Shown: in pieces, positions 1 through 8,288 of the stretch | Layout: every line of letters starts with the position of its first letter | Numbering within the stretch: position 1 is the first letter of the stretch | Assembly (NCBI GenBank): GCA_038120295.1 | Contig: JAYOLL010000038.1 | Span: 1 to 23,886 of the forward strand | Source: JAYOEY01 sp038120295 | GTDB taxonomy: Bacteria; Pseudomonadota; Alphaproteobacteria; MPNO01; UBA2964 | DNA: 23,886 nucleotides | Reading direction: 5' to 3' | Notes under the pieces: model-generated | What the model saw: only the letters and a program-made list of their open reading frames with translations | Told to the model about the DNA's origin: nothing | Databases searched by the model: none | Translations under genes and position numbers: made by a program

Positions 1-92
1 TTGCCGAAATCGCGATAGGCCTCTTCAAGCGCCGCGACGCAGTCCGGCATGTGCAAAATCTGTTCGACGTCCTCGTTGGTCAGGATCAGCAT
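1..92 (-). CDS. Ornithine cyclodeaminase/mu-crystallin family protein (N-terminus only)
   Basis: Only the first 30 codons lie in the window; the gene runs off the left edge. It begins MLILTNEDVEQILHM and continues with an acidic helix ending EEAYRDFG. This matches the usual N-terminus of the ornithine cyclodeaminase/mu-crystallin family, NAD(P)-dependent enzymes that deaminate ornithine or reduce cyclic imines. The ATG has a Shine-Dalgarno-like GGGAGA about six bases upstream. It lies about 60 bases downstream of the UbiD-family gene on the same strand, so it is probably the last visible gene of that unit. The substrate cannot be judged from 30 residues, and members of this family are often misnamed. 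Confidence 0.72.
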   Translation of the reverse strand, partial: MLILTNEDVEQILHMPDCVAALEEAYRDFG

Positions 93-153
93 GGTTTTCT
101 CCCTGGTTTCGCGTTTTCCGGAGAGTACAGGCGGCAGGGTGAAGCGGGAACCC

Positions 154-1701
154 TCAGCCGGACGAACCGGCGAGACTGTACCGCCCGTCGGAATCGCGGA
201 TCAGCCCCTGTGCCTTGCGGATTTCATCCAGCGCGCGGACGATCTCGCGCCCGTCATCGGACCCCAGCGCCGCAATCAGCTCGCCGAACGATTTCGATCC
301 GTCGGCCAGCGCCTCCTCGACCGTCTGAAAGCGCGCCGCAGCCCCATCGAACGACGGCGGCACCGACACCGTCATATCGATCCGGTCGCGCAATCCGAAC
401 GGCAGGGTCAGGTCGAACCCGGCCTTGGCGCCGGTGCGCGACCCTTCGAGCGACGGATCCAGCGGGATGGCGCGGAAGCCGCCCTGAACGATCAGGTCGC
501 GGTCGGCCTGAAACCGCGTCGCCAGCGCCCAGTCGATCTGGGCGTCCGACGTCACGTCGATATCGTCGTCGACCAGAAACACATGCTTGATGTCGGAAAG
601 CGAGCCCAGCAGGGCGGCGATCGCATTGCGCGCTTCGCCCGGCACGCGCTGACGGATCGAGGCGCGCAGATTGAACAGTCCGCCAGACGACGGCGTCGCG
701 TATATCGCCACCGGTTCGCGCACGGCGGTGCGGATCGCCTCCCACGCGCCGACCTCGGTCAGAACGGTACCGATATTGGATGTCTCGGTATTGACGATGG
801 CCGCCCCGGAGATCGTAACGGTCTGGAACAGGGCGTCGCGGCGCCTGCAGATGGCCGTCAGATGGAATACGGGGTTCCGCTTCATGATCCCGTAATAGCC
901 GAGGAACTCGCCGAACGGGCCCTCGTCTTCCGACCAGCCGGCCTCGTCGAAATAGCCTTCCAGAACCATCTCAGCATCGGCCGGCACGGGGATGTCATTG
1001 GTCACGCCTTTGACGACCGGCAGCGGCGCGCCGCGCAGCGACGCCAGCAGTTCAAGCTCGTCCCCCGGCAGGCGGAGCGAGGCCGATAGATGATCGATCG
1101 GATGCGAACCCACGACATAGCTCACCGGCAGTTTCCCGCCCGTCGCCTGCACCTGACGGAGGATCGCCTGCAGGTCGCTCGGCGCGGTCATGTCGACGCC
1201 GGCTTCCTTAGGGCCGCGCAGCATCATGCGGCGGATGCCGGCATTCATTGCACCGGTTCCGGGATCGCGGACGTAATCGATGGATGCGGAAATATAGGGC
1301 CCGCCATCCATCTCGTGCTGCAGATGAACCGGCAGTTTCGTCAGATCGGCGTCGTCGCCGGTCAGCACGATTTCGCGCACCGGCGCAGTCTCCGGCGCTA
1401 CTTCCACGACCGGCTGTTTCGTCCTGATCCGCCGGTTGATTTCCTCCGGTACGTCGGCGCGCGGCACGCCGAAGGCGAGACCGATGCGGGGGCCGCTGCC
1501 GAGAATATTGCCGATTAGTTCCGCCTGTTCGGGCCCGGCCCTGCGAAACAGCACCGCCTTCCCGTTGCCATCGAGTCGCCGGGCGATCTCGGTCAGGGCG
1601 ACCGGCTCCTCGACGATTTCGACTTCGCCGGCCTCGATCAGCGTGTCGACGAAACGCTGTAGCCCGAAGCGTTCGCAATCCAGGCTGGAATCGTCGGCCA
1701 T
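154..1701 (-). CDS. UbiD family decarboxylase (first copy)
   Basis: A 515-residue protein of the UbiD family, enzymes that use prenylated FMN to (de)carboxylate aromatic, heteroaromatic or alpha,beta-unsaturated acids. The family's Arg-Glu-Glu triad is visible: R158 in the segment MNAGIRRMM, and E260 and E265 in DEGPFGEF, with the five-residue Glu-Glu spacing of Fdc/UbiD. Start: the frame is open further upstream, but the ATG giving MADDSSLDCERF is preferred because it lies 8 bases after the stop of the upstream VOC gene. The next in-frame start would run well into that gene. No UbiX-type prenyltransferase, needed to make the cofactor, is in the window. Its neighbours (VOC dioxygenase-like, TauD-like) point to catabolism rather than ubiquinone synthesis. 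The substrate is unknown. Confidence 0.9.
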   Translation of the reverse strand: MADDSSLDCERFGLQRFVDTLIEAGEVEIVEEPVALTEIARRLDGNGKAVLFRRAGPEQAELIGNILGSGPRIGLAFGVPRADVPEEINRRIRTKQPVVEVAPETAPVREIVLTGDDADLTKLPVHLQHEMDGGPYISASIDYVRDPGTGAMNAGIRRMMLRGPKEAGVDMTAPSDLQAILRQVQATGGKLPVSYVVGSHPIDHLSASLRLPGDELELLASLRGAPLPVVKGVTNDIPVPADAEMVLEGYFDEAGWSEDEGPFGEFLGYYGIMKRNPVFHLTAICRRRDALFQTVTISGAAIVNTETSNIGTVLTEVGAWEAIRTAVREPVAIYATPSSGGLFNLRASIRQRVPGEARNAIAALLGSLSDIKHVFLVDDDIDVTSDAQIDWALATRFQADRDLIVQGGFRAIPLDPSLEGSRTGAKAGFDLTLPFGLRDRIDMTVSVPPSFDGAAARFQTVEEALADGSKSFGELIAALGSDDGREIVRALDEIRKAQGLIRDSDGRYSLAGSSG

Positions 1702-1708
1702 GGAGGTC

Positions 1709-2282
1709 TCAGGCCTTGCCGGTCTGAATGCCGGTATAACGTTCCGCGCCCTCGGCATACGCCCATTCGGCGAAGCTTTCAGGCGTCGAGGGCCATTCGG
1801 CGGGGGTCCACTCGTCGGTGATGTAGTCGGAATCGGAATCGTATTCCGCCGCGCCGCCGCACGGGTTTTTGAAATACCAGAAATAGCAGGAGGACAGCGG
1901 ATGCCGCCCGGGGCCGAGATGGGTCTCCCACCCCTTGTCGGTCATGTGCAGCCCGCCACCAAACACTTCGTGGATGTTCTCGAGCTCGAAGGCGATGTGG
2001 TGGAAACCGATATTGTCGCCGCCATGCAGCAGGAAAAGATTGTGGTGCTCGTTGGACCCGCCGCAGCGCAGGAAATAGCCGCGCCCGGGATAGTAATCGG
2101 TCACCTTGTAGCCAAGCCGTTCAACGTAAAAGTCGAGTTCCCTGTCGAGATCGGGGGCCAGCAGGACGATATGCGACATGCGGTGGGGTTTCGCCCTTTC
2201 GTAAACCTTGCCGCGTTCGTTCACCCGGGCAGCCTGGCCTGGCGCGTTATAGCCAGTGGGCGTAACAGGCACTTCCTTGCGC
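1709..2282 (-). CDS. VOC family protein, extradiol-dioxygenase-like (second paralogue, 5' end lost in gap)
   Basis: This is the C-terminal part of a vicinal-oxygen-chelate protein; the reading frame is open into the N gap, so the true start is missing. An in-frame GTG at 2270-2272 falls in an interdomain linker and is probably not the start. The visible domain has the residues expected of a type I extradiol dioxygenase: His in RMSHIVLLAPD (metal), a His pair in SNEHHNLFLL (likely acid-base His), His in FHHIAFE (metal), Tyr in FWYFKNP, and Glu in AAEYDSD (metal). Such enzymes cleave catechol-type rings with Fe(II). The segment from the linker to VTDYYPG is clearly similar to the end of the upstream gene across the gap, so the two are tandem paralogues. 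It ends 8 bases before the UbiD gene, which suggests co-transcription. Confidence 0.85.
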
Positions 2283-2382
2283 NNNNNNNNNNNNNNNNNN
2301 NNNNNNNNNNNNNNNNNNNNNNNNNNNNNNNNNNNNNNNNNNNNNNNNNNNNNNNNNNNNNNNNNNNNNNNNNNNNNNNNNN
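2283..2382. other. Assembly gap (100 N)
   Basis: Exactly 100 unresolved bases, the conventional placeholder for a gap of unknown length. The flanking coding frames on the minus strand do not match across it. Both flanks carry the same linker plus VOC-domain start, so the missing sequence should contain the end of one VOC gene and the beginning of the next. If both genes have the two-domain layout, the true gap would be several hundred bases rather than 100. Confidence 0.97.
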
Positions 2383-2939
2383 CGACCCTTGTAATAGTCG
2401 GTCACGAAGAAACCGAGCCGGTTGACGTAGAAATCCTGGGTTTCCTTGTAGGACGGCACGGTAAACACCGCATGGCCCAGCGTCAGTGGATTGGCCTTGT
2501 CGTAATAGGTGGCGCGATCATCATACCGGACGATCGCTTCAGGCGAGTTGATCGGCGTTGCCGAGCGCGGCTTGACCTTGCGCCGCCGGCTCTTGCGGAA
2601 GGCGATGCCAAGCCCGTTATTGTCGGTCGAATGGATCGTGCCGTCTTTGTCTTCCGTGACCTCCCGGTCCTTCGACAGCTCCCGCTTGATACGGGTGAGA
2701 TCGGCCTTCGACGAAACGCCCCAGGTAATCTCTCGCACAGTCGAGCCGCGCTGGATCGCCTTCGGCAGCGATTTGTCGCCTGTCTTGCGAATGATGACGC
2801 GCGATCCGTCCTGGGTTTCTAGGATCGCCTCGTTCGCGCCGCTTTTGATCTTTTTGAGACCGAAATCCTCGAACGCCTGCGCGCCCTTCTGGACGTCCGA
2901 CGTCCCATACGTCACCGCGTCGATGCCGACATAAGGCAT
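2383..2939 (-). CDS. VOC family protein (first paralogue, 3' end lost in gap)
   Basis: The first 185 residues of a two-domain VOC protein. Residues 1 to about 110 form a first, degenerate VOC-like domain (MPYVGIDAVTYGTSDVQ...). A basic linker (RKSRRRKVKPRS) follows, then the start of a second domain with a metal-ligand His in TLGHAVFTVP and the strand-helix unit DFYVNRLGFFVTDYY. The sequence then enters the N gap, so the remaining metal ligands cannot be checked. The start is well supported by a strong AGGAGG seven bases before the ATG. It lies about 75 bases downstream of the TauD-like gene on the same strand. Likely role: ring-cleaving dioxygenase or a non-catalytic partner of the neighbouring paralogue. 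The exact substrate is unknown. Confidence 0.82.
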
Positions 2940-3013
2940 GAAAAAACCTCCTGCTTAACTCGTAATTCCCGAATTTAGTCGAAATAGCGCCGGCTTGCGA
3001 GAAGGCAAGCCGG

Positions 3014-3895
3014 TCAGTACGGCCTGGTATCTCCCTCGACCGTGGTGCGCAGCATCAGGCGCCGCTCGCCGTCGGGGAAATCGTTCCGCGCATGCGACGA
3101 GCAGCGGTTGTCCCACAGGATCAGGTCGCCGACCTGCCAGGAATGTTCGTAGACGAATTCCGGCTTCTCCATGTGATCGTAAAGAGCGGCGAGCAGGCGG
3201 GCGCTCTCTGCCTCGTCCATCTCCTCGACCCGCTCGGTCATCAGCCGGTTGACATAAACCGCCTTGCGACCGGTTTCCTCATGCGTGCGAAAGATCGGAT
3301 GACGCGATTCAGCGAACGCCTCTATGCCCTTTCCATCGCCCTTCTGCGTGGAACCGTAATTGTAATGGTGGAACGCCCACTTGCCTTCGAGCGGTTCGCG
3401 GATGTCGTCCGGCAAGGTCTCGTACGCCGCGTAGCCGCTCGCGAACAGCGTTTCCCCGCCCGTGCCGGGAATTTCGACCGAATAGAGCAGCGTGCCCTTG
3501 TCCGGCACCTCGGCGTGCAGCATGTCGTGATGGAACATCATCTCGCCGTCCGGCAGCGCGCCGATCGGCTCCCCGTTTTCGCGGATATTGGAGATCAGCA
3601 TGATGTTGGGGAGGATCTTGGCGTAGCCCGGCGGAAAATATTTCGGCGGCCGGGCGATCTTTGCGTGCGGCCCGAAAAACTTTGTGACCCGGATCTGGTC
3701 TTCCTGGCTGAGCGTCTGGCCGCGAAACACCAGGACGATATTATCGAGCCACGCCTGATAAATTGCTGCGACAGTCGCCTCGTCGATTTCCTGCGACAGA
3801 TCGATATTTTTGACCTCTGCCCCGATATGTGGGCTGAGCTTCTCGATCTGGAAGGGTTTCTGCGGTTCCATGGCACTCGAGCGGGTCGCGCACAT
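3014..3895 (-). CDS. TauD/TfdA family Fe(II)/2-oxoglutarate dioxygenase
   Basis: A 293-residue cytoplasmic oxygenase of the TauD/TfdA family, which couples 2-oxoglutarate decarboxylation to hydroxylation of a small substrate. The iron ligands are visible as H122-x-D124 (FHHDMLH) and H268 (SSHARND). R279 and R283 lie 11 and 15 residues after the distal His, the spacing used for 2-oxoglutarate binding in TauD. The frame is open about 36 codons further upstream, but the ATG giving MCATRSSAMEP is chosen because AGGAGA sits seven bases before it. It is the first gene of the minus-strand unit that continues with the VOC and UbiD genes. This subfamily acts on sulfonates, phenoxyacids, carnitine-like compounds and others, so no substrate is claimed. 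Confidence 0.9.
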   Translation of the reverse strand: MCATRSSAMEPQKPFQIEKLSPHIGAEVKNIDLSQEIDEATVAAIYQAWLDNIVLVFRGQTLSQEDQIRVTKFFGPHAKIARPPKYFPPGYAKILPNIMLISNIRENGEPIGALPDGEMMFHHDMLHAEVPDKGTLLYSVEIPGTGGETLFASGYAAYETLPDDIREPLEGKWAFHHYNYGSTQKGDGKGIEAFAESRHPIFRTHEETGRKAVYVNRLMTERVEEMDEAESARLLAALYDHMEKPEFVYEHSWQVGDLILWDNRCSSHARNDFPDGERRLMLRTTVEGDTRPY

Positions 3896-4071
3896 CGCAA
3901 TTTCTCCTGTATTCGATATCTGTCGGAATCTAGCCCAACGCGGCAGCGCGGTCCATTTCGACCGGGCACAGTCCTGCGAAAAAGACCTCGCGGGCAAGAT
4001 CACTCATCAAATGTCAATTGTCGTGCTATATATTAACGGCAAAGTCCGCAATCGATTGTGGGAATTGGCGC

Positions 4072-4929
4072 GTGGCCGACGGTAGCAGAAGCAGTCTGAA
4101 CGAACGCCCGGAACTCGTTCCGGTCGCCGCGAACGCACGCGACGAATTCACCCGCATGCGCATTTTCGTCGGCGAGAAAAAGGCGGACAAATTCGAGGAT
4201 CTCTACCGAAAATACGAGGATAAGGGCCACGTCCTCGGCTGGAACTTCGCCGCGATGCTGGGCGGACCGGTCTGGCTTTTCTACCGGCGACTGACTCTGG
4301 AAGGAGCGATCATGCTCCTGATTCCAACCGTTGCGGCGCTACTGCATTTCTAGCTCGGGATACTGACGTTCGCCATCGTGTGGCTTGTCGTGCCTGTTCT
4401 CGCCAACCAGTACTATCTCTATCGGGCCGAGCGGAGAATATATGAGGTCGAAAAGACCGATTTCAGCGAGAACGAGCGCGACCTGATCATCGCGATGCGC
4501 GGCGGCGGCACGATGCGCGGCGCCATCGCCGGCTTCCTGATGTTTGCAGCTCTGACGGTGGGCGTGGTGATAGGCCCGACCTGGCTGCATCTCGGTACGC
4601 TGCAGGAAGGGCTGCGCGCGGAGAACCTGAAGAAGCTTCTGAGCACGGGAGGCGCACCCCAGCGTTCCGCGTCGCGGCCACTGCCTGCCTGCACATCGGG
4701 TCAGATACAGAAAATGGTTCAGAATATGGTGGAGCAGCAACTCAGGACGCTGAACATCCCGTCGGAAGGCGTCACAGTCGGCAGTTTCAGCCAGATTGAG
4801 TCATCGCGCGTGGAGCGCACCTGCAAGATGACGCTGAGCGGCGGCGGACAGTCCGGTAATTACCAGGTCAAGATTTTCTGGAAAGGTGCCGACAAGAAAC
4901 GCTTCAGCGTGCAGCTCGCACCGATGTAG
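4072..4929 (+). pseudogene. DUF2628-like membrane protein gene interrupted by an in-frame TAG
   Basis: The first part (GTG start at 4072; a longer ATG start at 4018 is possible) encodes a soluble segment (VGEKKADKFEDLYRKYEDKG), then WNFAAMLGGPVWLFYRR and the first hydrophobic stretch. This is the pattern of DUF2628 proteins, small inner-membrane proteins of unknown function. The codon at 4351-4353 is TAG (codon 94). The same frame continues without a shift into a second hydrophobic segment, the charged stretch YYLYRAERRIYEVEK, a third membrane segment and a C-terminal periplasmic-like domain ending at 4929. The two halves make one protein of about 285 residues, so a single base change or sequencing error explains the break. 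The C-terminal domain was not recognised. The gene faces the second UbiD gene tail to tail. Confidence 0.8.
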
Positions 4930-4952
4930 AAAGGCGGCCAGGGCCGTTTGAC

Positions 4953-6359
4953 CTAACGCGGCTGCCTGACCATCTCCAGCAGCTTTTCGATCGCTGCGTC
5001 TCCCTTGCCCATCGGGTTGACGCGGCCCAGCTTTGCACGCTCCTCCTTGCGCCAGGTCGGCGGGCGGGTTGCATCGATGCCCATCTTGCCGCCGATCCGC
5101 ATGACCGTGTACTCGTCGCCGACTTCGGGGATCGAGACATCCAGCGGGTGCAGGCGCGAGCCGCCCTTGATGAACACGTCGGCCGCCGGGTCGCAACGGC
5201 AGGACACGGCCCACAGCACATCCTCGGCATTGTAGATATCGACGTCCTCGTCGACCGCGATCACCGTTTTTACGTGAAGGTTCGGGCCGGACAGCGCCGC
5301 CATCAGCATGTCGCTGACCTGGCCGTCCCATTTCGCTTCGACCTGCACGATCATCATGAACTGCGACGCCCAGGGCGGCACGAACACATCGAGCACGTTG
5401 GTGTTGCCGTGGGTCTCGCGCAGCCGGTTGTAGTAGGTCGCCTCCATCGGCAGCGTGATCAGCGGCTGGTGATCGGTGAACCAGGTCGCCTGCATGTGCC
5501 GGAAAATCGGATCCTTGCGGTGAGTGATCGCGGTGACCTCGAAAACCGGTGCGGGGCCTTCGGCGCCGGTGCCCAGCGTGGTGAACTCTCCGAACGGGCC
5601 TTCCATCATGCGGTCGGTCGGATGGACCTTGCCCTCAATCACCACCTCCGCATGGGCGGGAACTTCGAGATCGATGGTCTCGCATTTGACCAGCTCGACC
5701 TCCTCGCCCAGCACGCCGGCGGCGTATTCCAGCTCGTCGAAATCCTTATGGATGCCGGACCAGTTGGACATGATCTCGTAGACAGGATGCAGCCCGATGG
5801 CGAACGCCATCGGCATGGATTCGCCGCGCTCGACATATTTCAGGTAATGCGAATAGTTGTGCCGCGCCGCCATCCAGAACGGGCATTTATGCGGATCGTC
5901 GGTAAGCTGCATCCGCAGGATCGCCTCGTTGCGGATGCCGGTTTCGGGGTCCTTGGTGATCGTCACGCCGGAGCCGAGATAGCGCCCGGCATCGCCTTCG
6001 GAATGGATCGGGATGGGCACGTTGCGGATATCCGCCTCGTCGCCGATCAGCTTCACTTCCTTGACCGGGCCGTCATCGACCATCTTCGAAGACCCCGCGC
6101 CTGCCGCCATGCGCCCTGCGAGATAGGGACAGACCTCGTTCGCCGATTCGAGCCCCAGCGCCGCCGCCTGTCCCGCCCGGTCCATAATGAGCATGTCCGT
6201 CAGCTTCCAGCCGGGGAAATCCTTCAGATTGTGAAAGGTCAGCGGCCCCTTGCTCTCGGAACACAGATAACCGACCTGGTTGATCGCATCGACCTCGTCA
6301 TGGATGTGCATCATCCGGTTGTCGACCGATTCCAGAAAGGACCGGAGGGTATGCGGCAT
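4953..6359 (-). CDS. UbiD family decarboxylase (second, divergent copy)
   Basis: A 468-residue UbiD-family protein. The prenyl-FMN active-site triad is present: R149 in RNEAILRMQL, and E253 and E258 in MMEGPFGEFT. Other family hallmarks are the KDFPGWKL segment near residue 47 and the VFVPPWAS region. The ATG has GGGAGAAACGAGC in front of it, a good ribosome-binding site. Apart from the EGPFGEF block it differs considerably from the UbiD-family protein at 154-1701, so the two probably act on different acids. It is transcribed away from the GMC oxidoreductase gene across a 164-base intergenic region. Known members of this broad group include phenolic, furan and heteroaromatic acid (de)carboxylases. 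The substrate is not inferable here. Confidence 0.9.
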   Translation of the reverse strand: MPHTLRSFLESVDNRMMHIHDEVDAINQVGYLCSESKGPLTFHNLKDFPGWKLTDMLIMDRAGQAAALGLESANEVCPYLAGRMAAGAGSSKMVDDGPVKEVKLIGDEADIRNVPIPIHSEGDAGRYLGSGVTITKDPETGIRNEAILRMQLTDDPHKCPFWMAARHNYSHYLKYVERGESMPMAFAIGLHPVYEIMSNWSGIHKDFDELEYAAGVLGEEVELVKCETIDLEVPAHAEVVIEGKVHPTDRMMEGPFGEFTTLGTGAEGPAPVFEVTAITHRKDPIFRHMQATWFTDHQPLITLPMEATYYNRLRETHGNTNVLDVFVPPWASQFMMIVQVEAKWDGQVSDMLMAALSGPNLHVKTVIAVDEDVDIYNAEDVLWAVSCRCDPAADVFIKGGSRLHPLDVSIPEVGDEYTVMRIGGKMGIDATRPPTWRKEERAKLGRVNPMGKGDAAIEKLLEMVRQPR

Positions 6360-6523
6360 GCTCGTTTCTCCCGTTTTTCACAGCGGGGGCAGAGTGCGGA
6401 ACAGGAACGGTCGTGTCAACGGGAGCGGGGTTTTCGCACCTCCGCGCAGGGTGTAGAAAATAGCCGTGCCAAAAACCGGAAAATATCCAAAATCGGGACA
6501 ATCCCCAGAAACGGAAGAATTTC
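6360..6523. promoter_or_regulatory. Divergent intergenic region between UbiD and GMC genes
   Basis: This 164-base non-coding region lies between the two divergent starts. The half nearer the GMC gene (from about 6455) is noticeably A-rich compared with its surroundings, with several AAAA runs, as expected for a promoter. No clear -35/-10 pair or operator palindrome could be assigned with confidence. GGAAG lies six bases before the GMC ATG. Confidence 0.3.
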
Positions 6524-8158
6524 ATGAGCAACGCAAAATCCTTCGACTACATCATCGTCGGTGCCGGGTCCGCCGGCTGCATTCTTGCCGGAAGGCTGAG
6601 CGAGGACGCGGACGTCAAGGTCCTTCTGCTGGAAGCCGGCGGCGAGGACAGCGACCCGCTGATCCATATCCCGCTTGGCATGGGCAAGATGCACGAGAAG
6701 CGCAAACATGACTGGGGCTACGACGCGGAGGCGGAGCCCCGCATGTTCAACCGCGAGATCGAGGCGATGCGCGGCAAGGTGATCGGCGGCTCATCGTCGA
6801 TCAACGTCATGGCCTATGTGCGCGGCAATCGCGGCGATTACGACCGCTGGGCGCAGAAGGGCGCGACCGGCTGGTCATACGCCGAAATCCTGCCCTACAT
6901 GAAGCGCGGCGAGAACTGGCAGGACGGCGAGAGCACCTGGCGGGGCGGGTCCGGCCCGATGACGACCCAGTGGGCGCGCAACGACGACCCGATCATGAAG
7001 GACTGGTCTCAGGCCTGCGTCGAGGCCGGGTACCAGCTGACCGACGATTACAACGGCAAGCAGCAGGAAGGGTTCGGCGTTTCCCAATCGACCCAGATGG
7101 GCGGCACGCGCTGCTCGGCGGCAGTCGCTTACCTGCACCCGGCGAAATCGCGTCCCAACCTGACGGTCGAGACGAAGGCCTATGCCACCCGCGTGATCAT
7201 GGAGGGCAACAGGGCCGTCGGCGTCGAGTACGAGCAGGGCGGGCAGCTGAAGCAGGTTCATGCCGACCGAGAGGTGCTGCTGTCAGGCGGCGTGTTCAAC
7301 TCGCCCCAGCTTCTCATGCTGTCCGGCATCGGACCGGCGGATCATCTGAAGGACATGGGTATCGATCCGGTCATCGACTCGCCCGGCGTCGGCAAGAACC
7401 TGCAGGATCATCTCGCCGTGCTGGTACATTACTCGCGCACCGAGCCAGGCTGGTTCCACGGGCTGATGCGATTCGACCGGATGGCGCTCGCCATGGTGCA
7501 GGCCTATCTCTTCAAGTCGGGCCCTGCGACCATACTGCCGAGCGGGCTGCACGGTTACGTCAAGACGCGGCCGGAGCTCGCCGTGCCGGATCTCCAGTTC
7601 CTGTTCCGCGGCACGTCGCCGTCGGCGCATCTCTGGTTCCCCGGAATCAAGAAGGCCTACACGGAAGGGTTCGGCATGCGGCCGGTGCTGCTGCACCCGG
7701 AAAGCCGGGGCGAAGTGCTGCTGCGCTCGAACAACCCGAAGGACAAGGTGCGGATCATCCAGAACTTCCTCGACTCGCCCAACGACCTGCCGCTGCTGCG
7801 CGAAGGCGTGAAACGCATCCGCGACATCATCAGCCAGCCGTCTCTAGACAAATGGCGCGGCGCAGAACTTGCGCCGGGACCGGACGTCAAGACCGACGAC
7901 CAGATCGACGAGTGGATCAGGAAGACGGCGATCACGGCTCACCATCCGTCCTGCACCTGCCCGATGGGCAGCGGTCCGATGGACGTGCTGGACGCAGAGC
8001 TGAAGGTGAAGGGCGCAGAAAATCTGCGCGTGATCGATGCAGCGGCGATGCCGGACCTGGTTTCCGGCAATATCAACGCGGCCGTACTGATGATCGCCGA
8101 AAAGGGCGCCGCGATGCTAAGGGGCGAAGCACCCCTGCCGGCGGAAGAGGCTGCGTAG
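6524..8158 (+). CDS. GMC family FAD-dependent oxidoreductase (choline/alcohol dehydrogenase-like)
   Basis: A 544-residue flavoprotein of the glucose-methanol-choline family, which oxidises alcohols to aldehydes. The N-terminal Rossmann motif VGAGSAG is at residues 12-18. The two GMC signatures appear as RGKVIGGSSSINVMAYVRGN (near residue 85) and GGVFNSPQLLMLSGIGP (near residue 254). The catalytic pair is H474 (AHHPSCTCPMG) and N518 (GNINAAV), with the same 44-residue spacing as His-Asn in choline oxidase. GGAAG precedes the ATG. Next to UbiD and TauD-like genes it may oxidise an alcohol intermediate, but choline, PEG or aryl-alcohol oxidation are equally possible. It is followed by a GC-rich hairpin repeat and a convergent gene. 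Confidence 0.93.
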   Translation: MSNAKSFDYIIVGAGSAGCILAGRLSEDADVKVLLLEAGGEDSDPLIHIPLGMGKMHEKRKHDWGYDAEAEPRMFNREIEAMRGKVIGGSSSINVMAYVRGNRGDYDRWAQKGATGWSYAEILPYMKRGENWQDGESTWRGGSGPMTTQWARNDDPIMKDWSQACVEAGYQLTDDYNGKQQEGFGVSQSTQMGGTRCSAAVAYLHPAKSRPNLTVETKAYATRVIMEGNRAVGVEYEQGGQLKQVHADREVLLSGGVFNSPQLLMLSGIGPADHLKDMGIDPVIDSPGVGKNLQDHLAVLVHYSRTEPGWFHGLMRFDRMALAMVQAYLFKSGPATILPSGLHGYVKTRPELAVPDLQFLFRGTSPSAHLWFPGIKKAYTEGFGMRPVLLHPESRGEVLLRSNNPKDKVRIIQNFLDSPNDLPLLREGVKRIRDIISQPSLDKWRGAELAPGPDVKTDDQIDEWIRKTAITAHHPSCTCPMGSGPMDVLDAELKVKGAENLRVIDAAAMPDLVSGNINAAVLMIAEKGAAMLRGEAPLPAEEAA

Positions 8159-8173
8159 AGCCCGCCAAGTCCG

Positions 8174-8285
8174 ACACCCCCTCCCCAACCCTCCCCCGCA
8201 AGCGGGGGAGGGAGACTGGCCAGACCCCGGTCTTCAACAAATTCCCTCCCCCCGTTTACGGGGGGAGGTCAGGTGGGGGGCGGGG
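8174..8285. repeat. Double GC-rich hairpin intergenic repeat between convergent genes
   Basis: Two perfect 11-bp palindromes lie 32 bases apart: CCCTCCCCCGC/GCGGGGGAGGG (8189-8212, loop AA) and CCTCCCCCCGT/ACGGGGGGAGG (8245-8268, loop TT). Outside them, C-rich sequence (about 8174-8186) faces G-rich sequence (about 8274-8285), so the whole block could also fold as one larger structure. CCCTCCCC...GGGGAGGG elements of this kind are a common interspersed intergenic repeat in alphaproteobacteria. Here it separates the ends of the GMC and 6-phosphogluconate dehydrogenase genes and may act as a bidirectional terminator or mRNA 3'-end stabiliser, although no T-run follows. Confidence 0.75.
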
Positions 8286-8288
8286 CGT

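Noticed and set aside
4935..4950. Possible terminator CGGCC-AG-GGCCG followed by TTT between convergent genes
   Set aside because: The stem is only five pairs with a two-base loop and the T-run is just three, so it is too weak to call.
5148..6527. Long plus-strand open frame opposite the second UbiD gene
   Set aside because: It is antisense to a UbiD gene with intact active-site residues and is rich in Arg, His and Asp with no domain signal.
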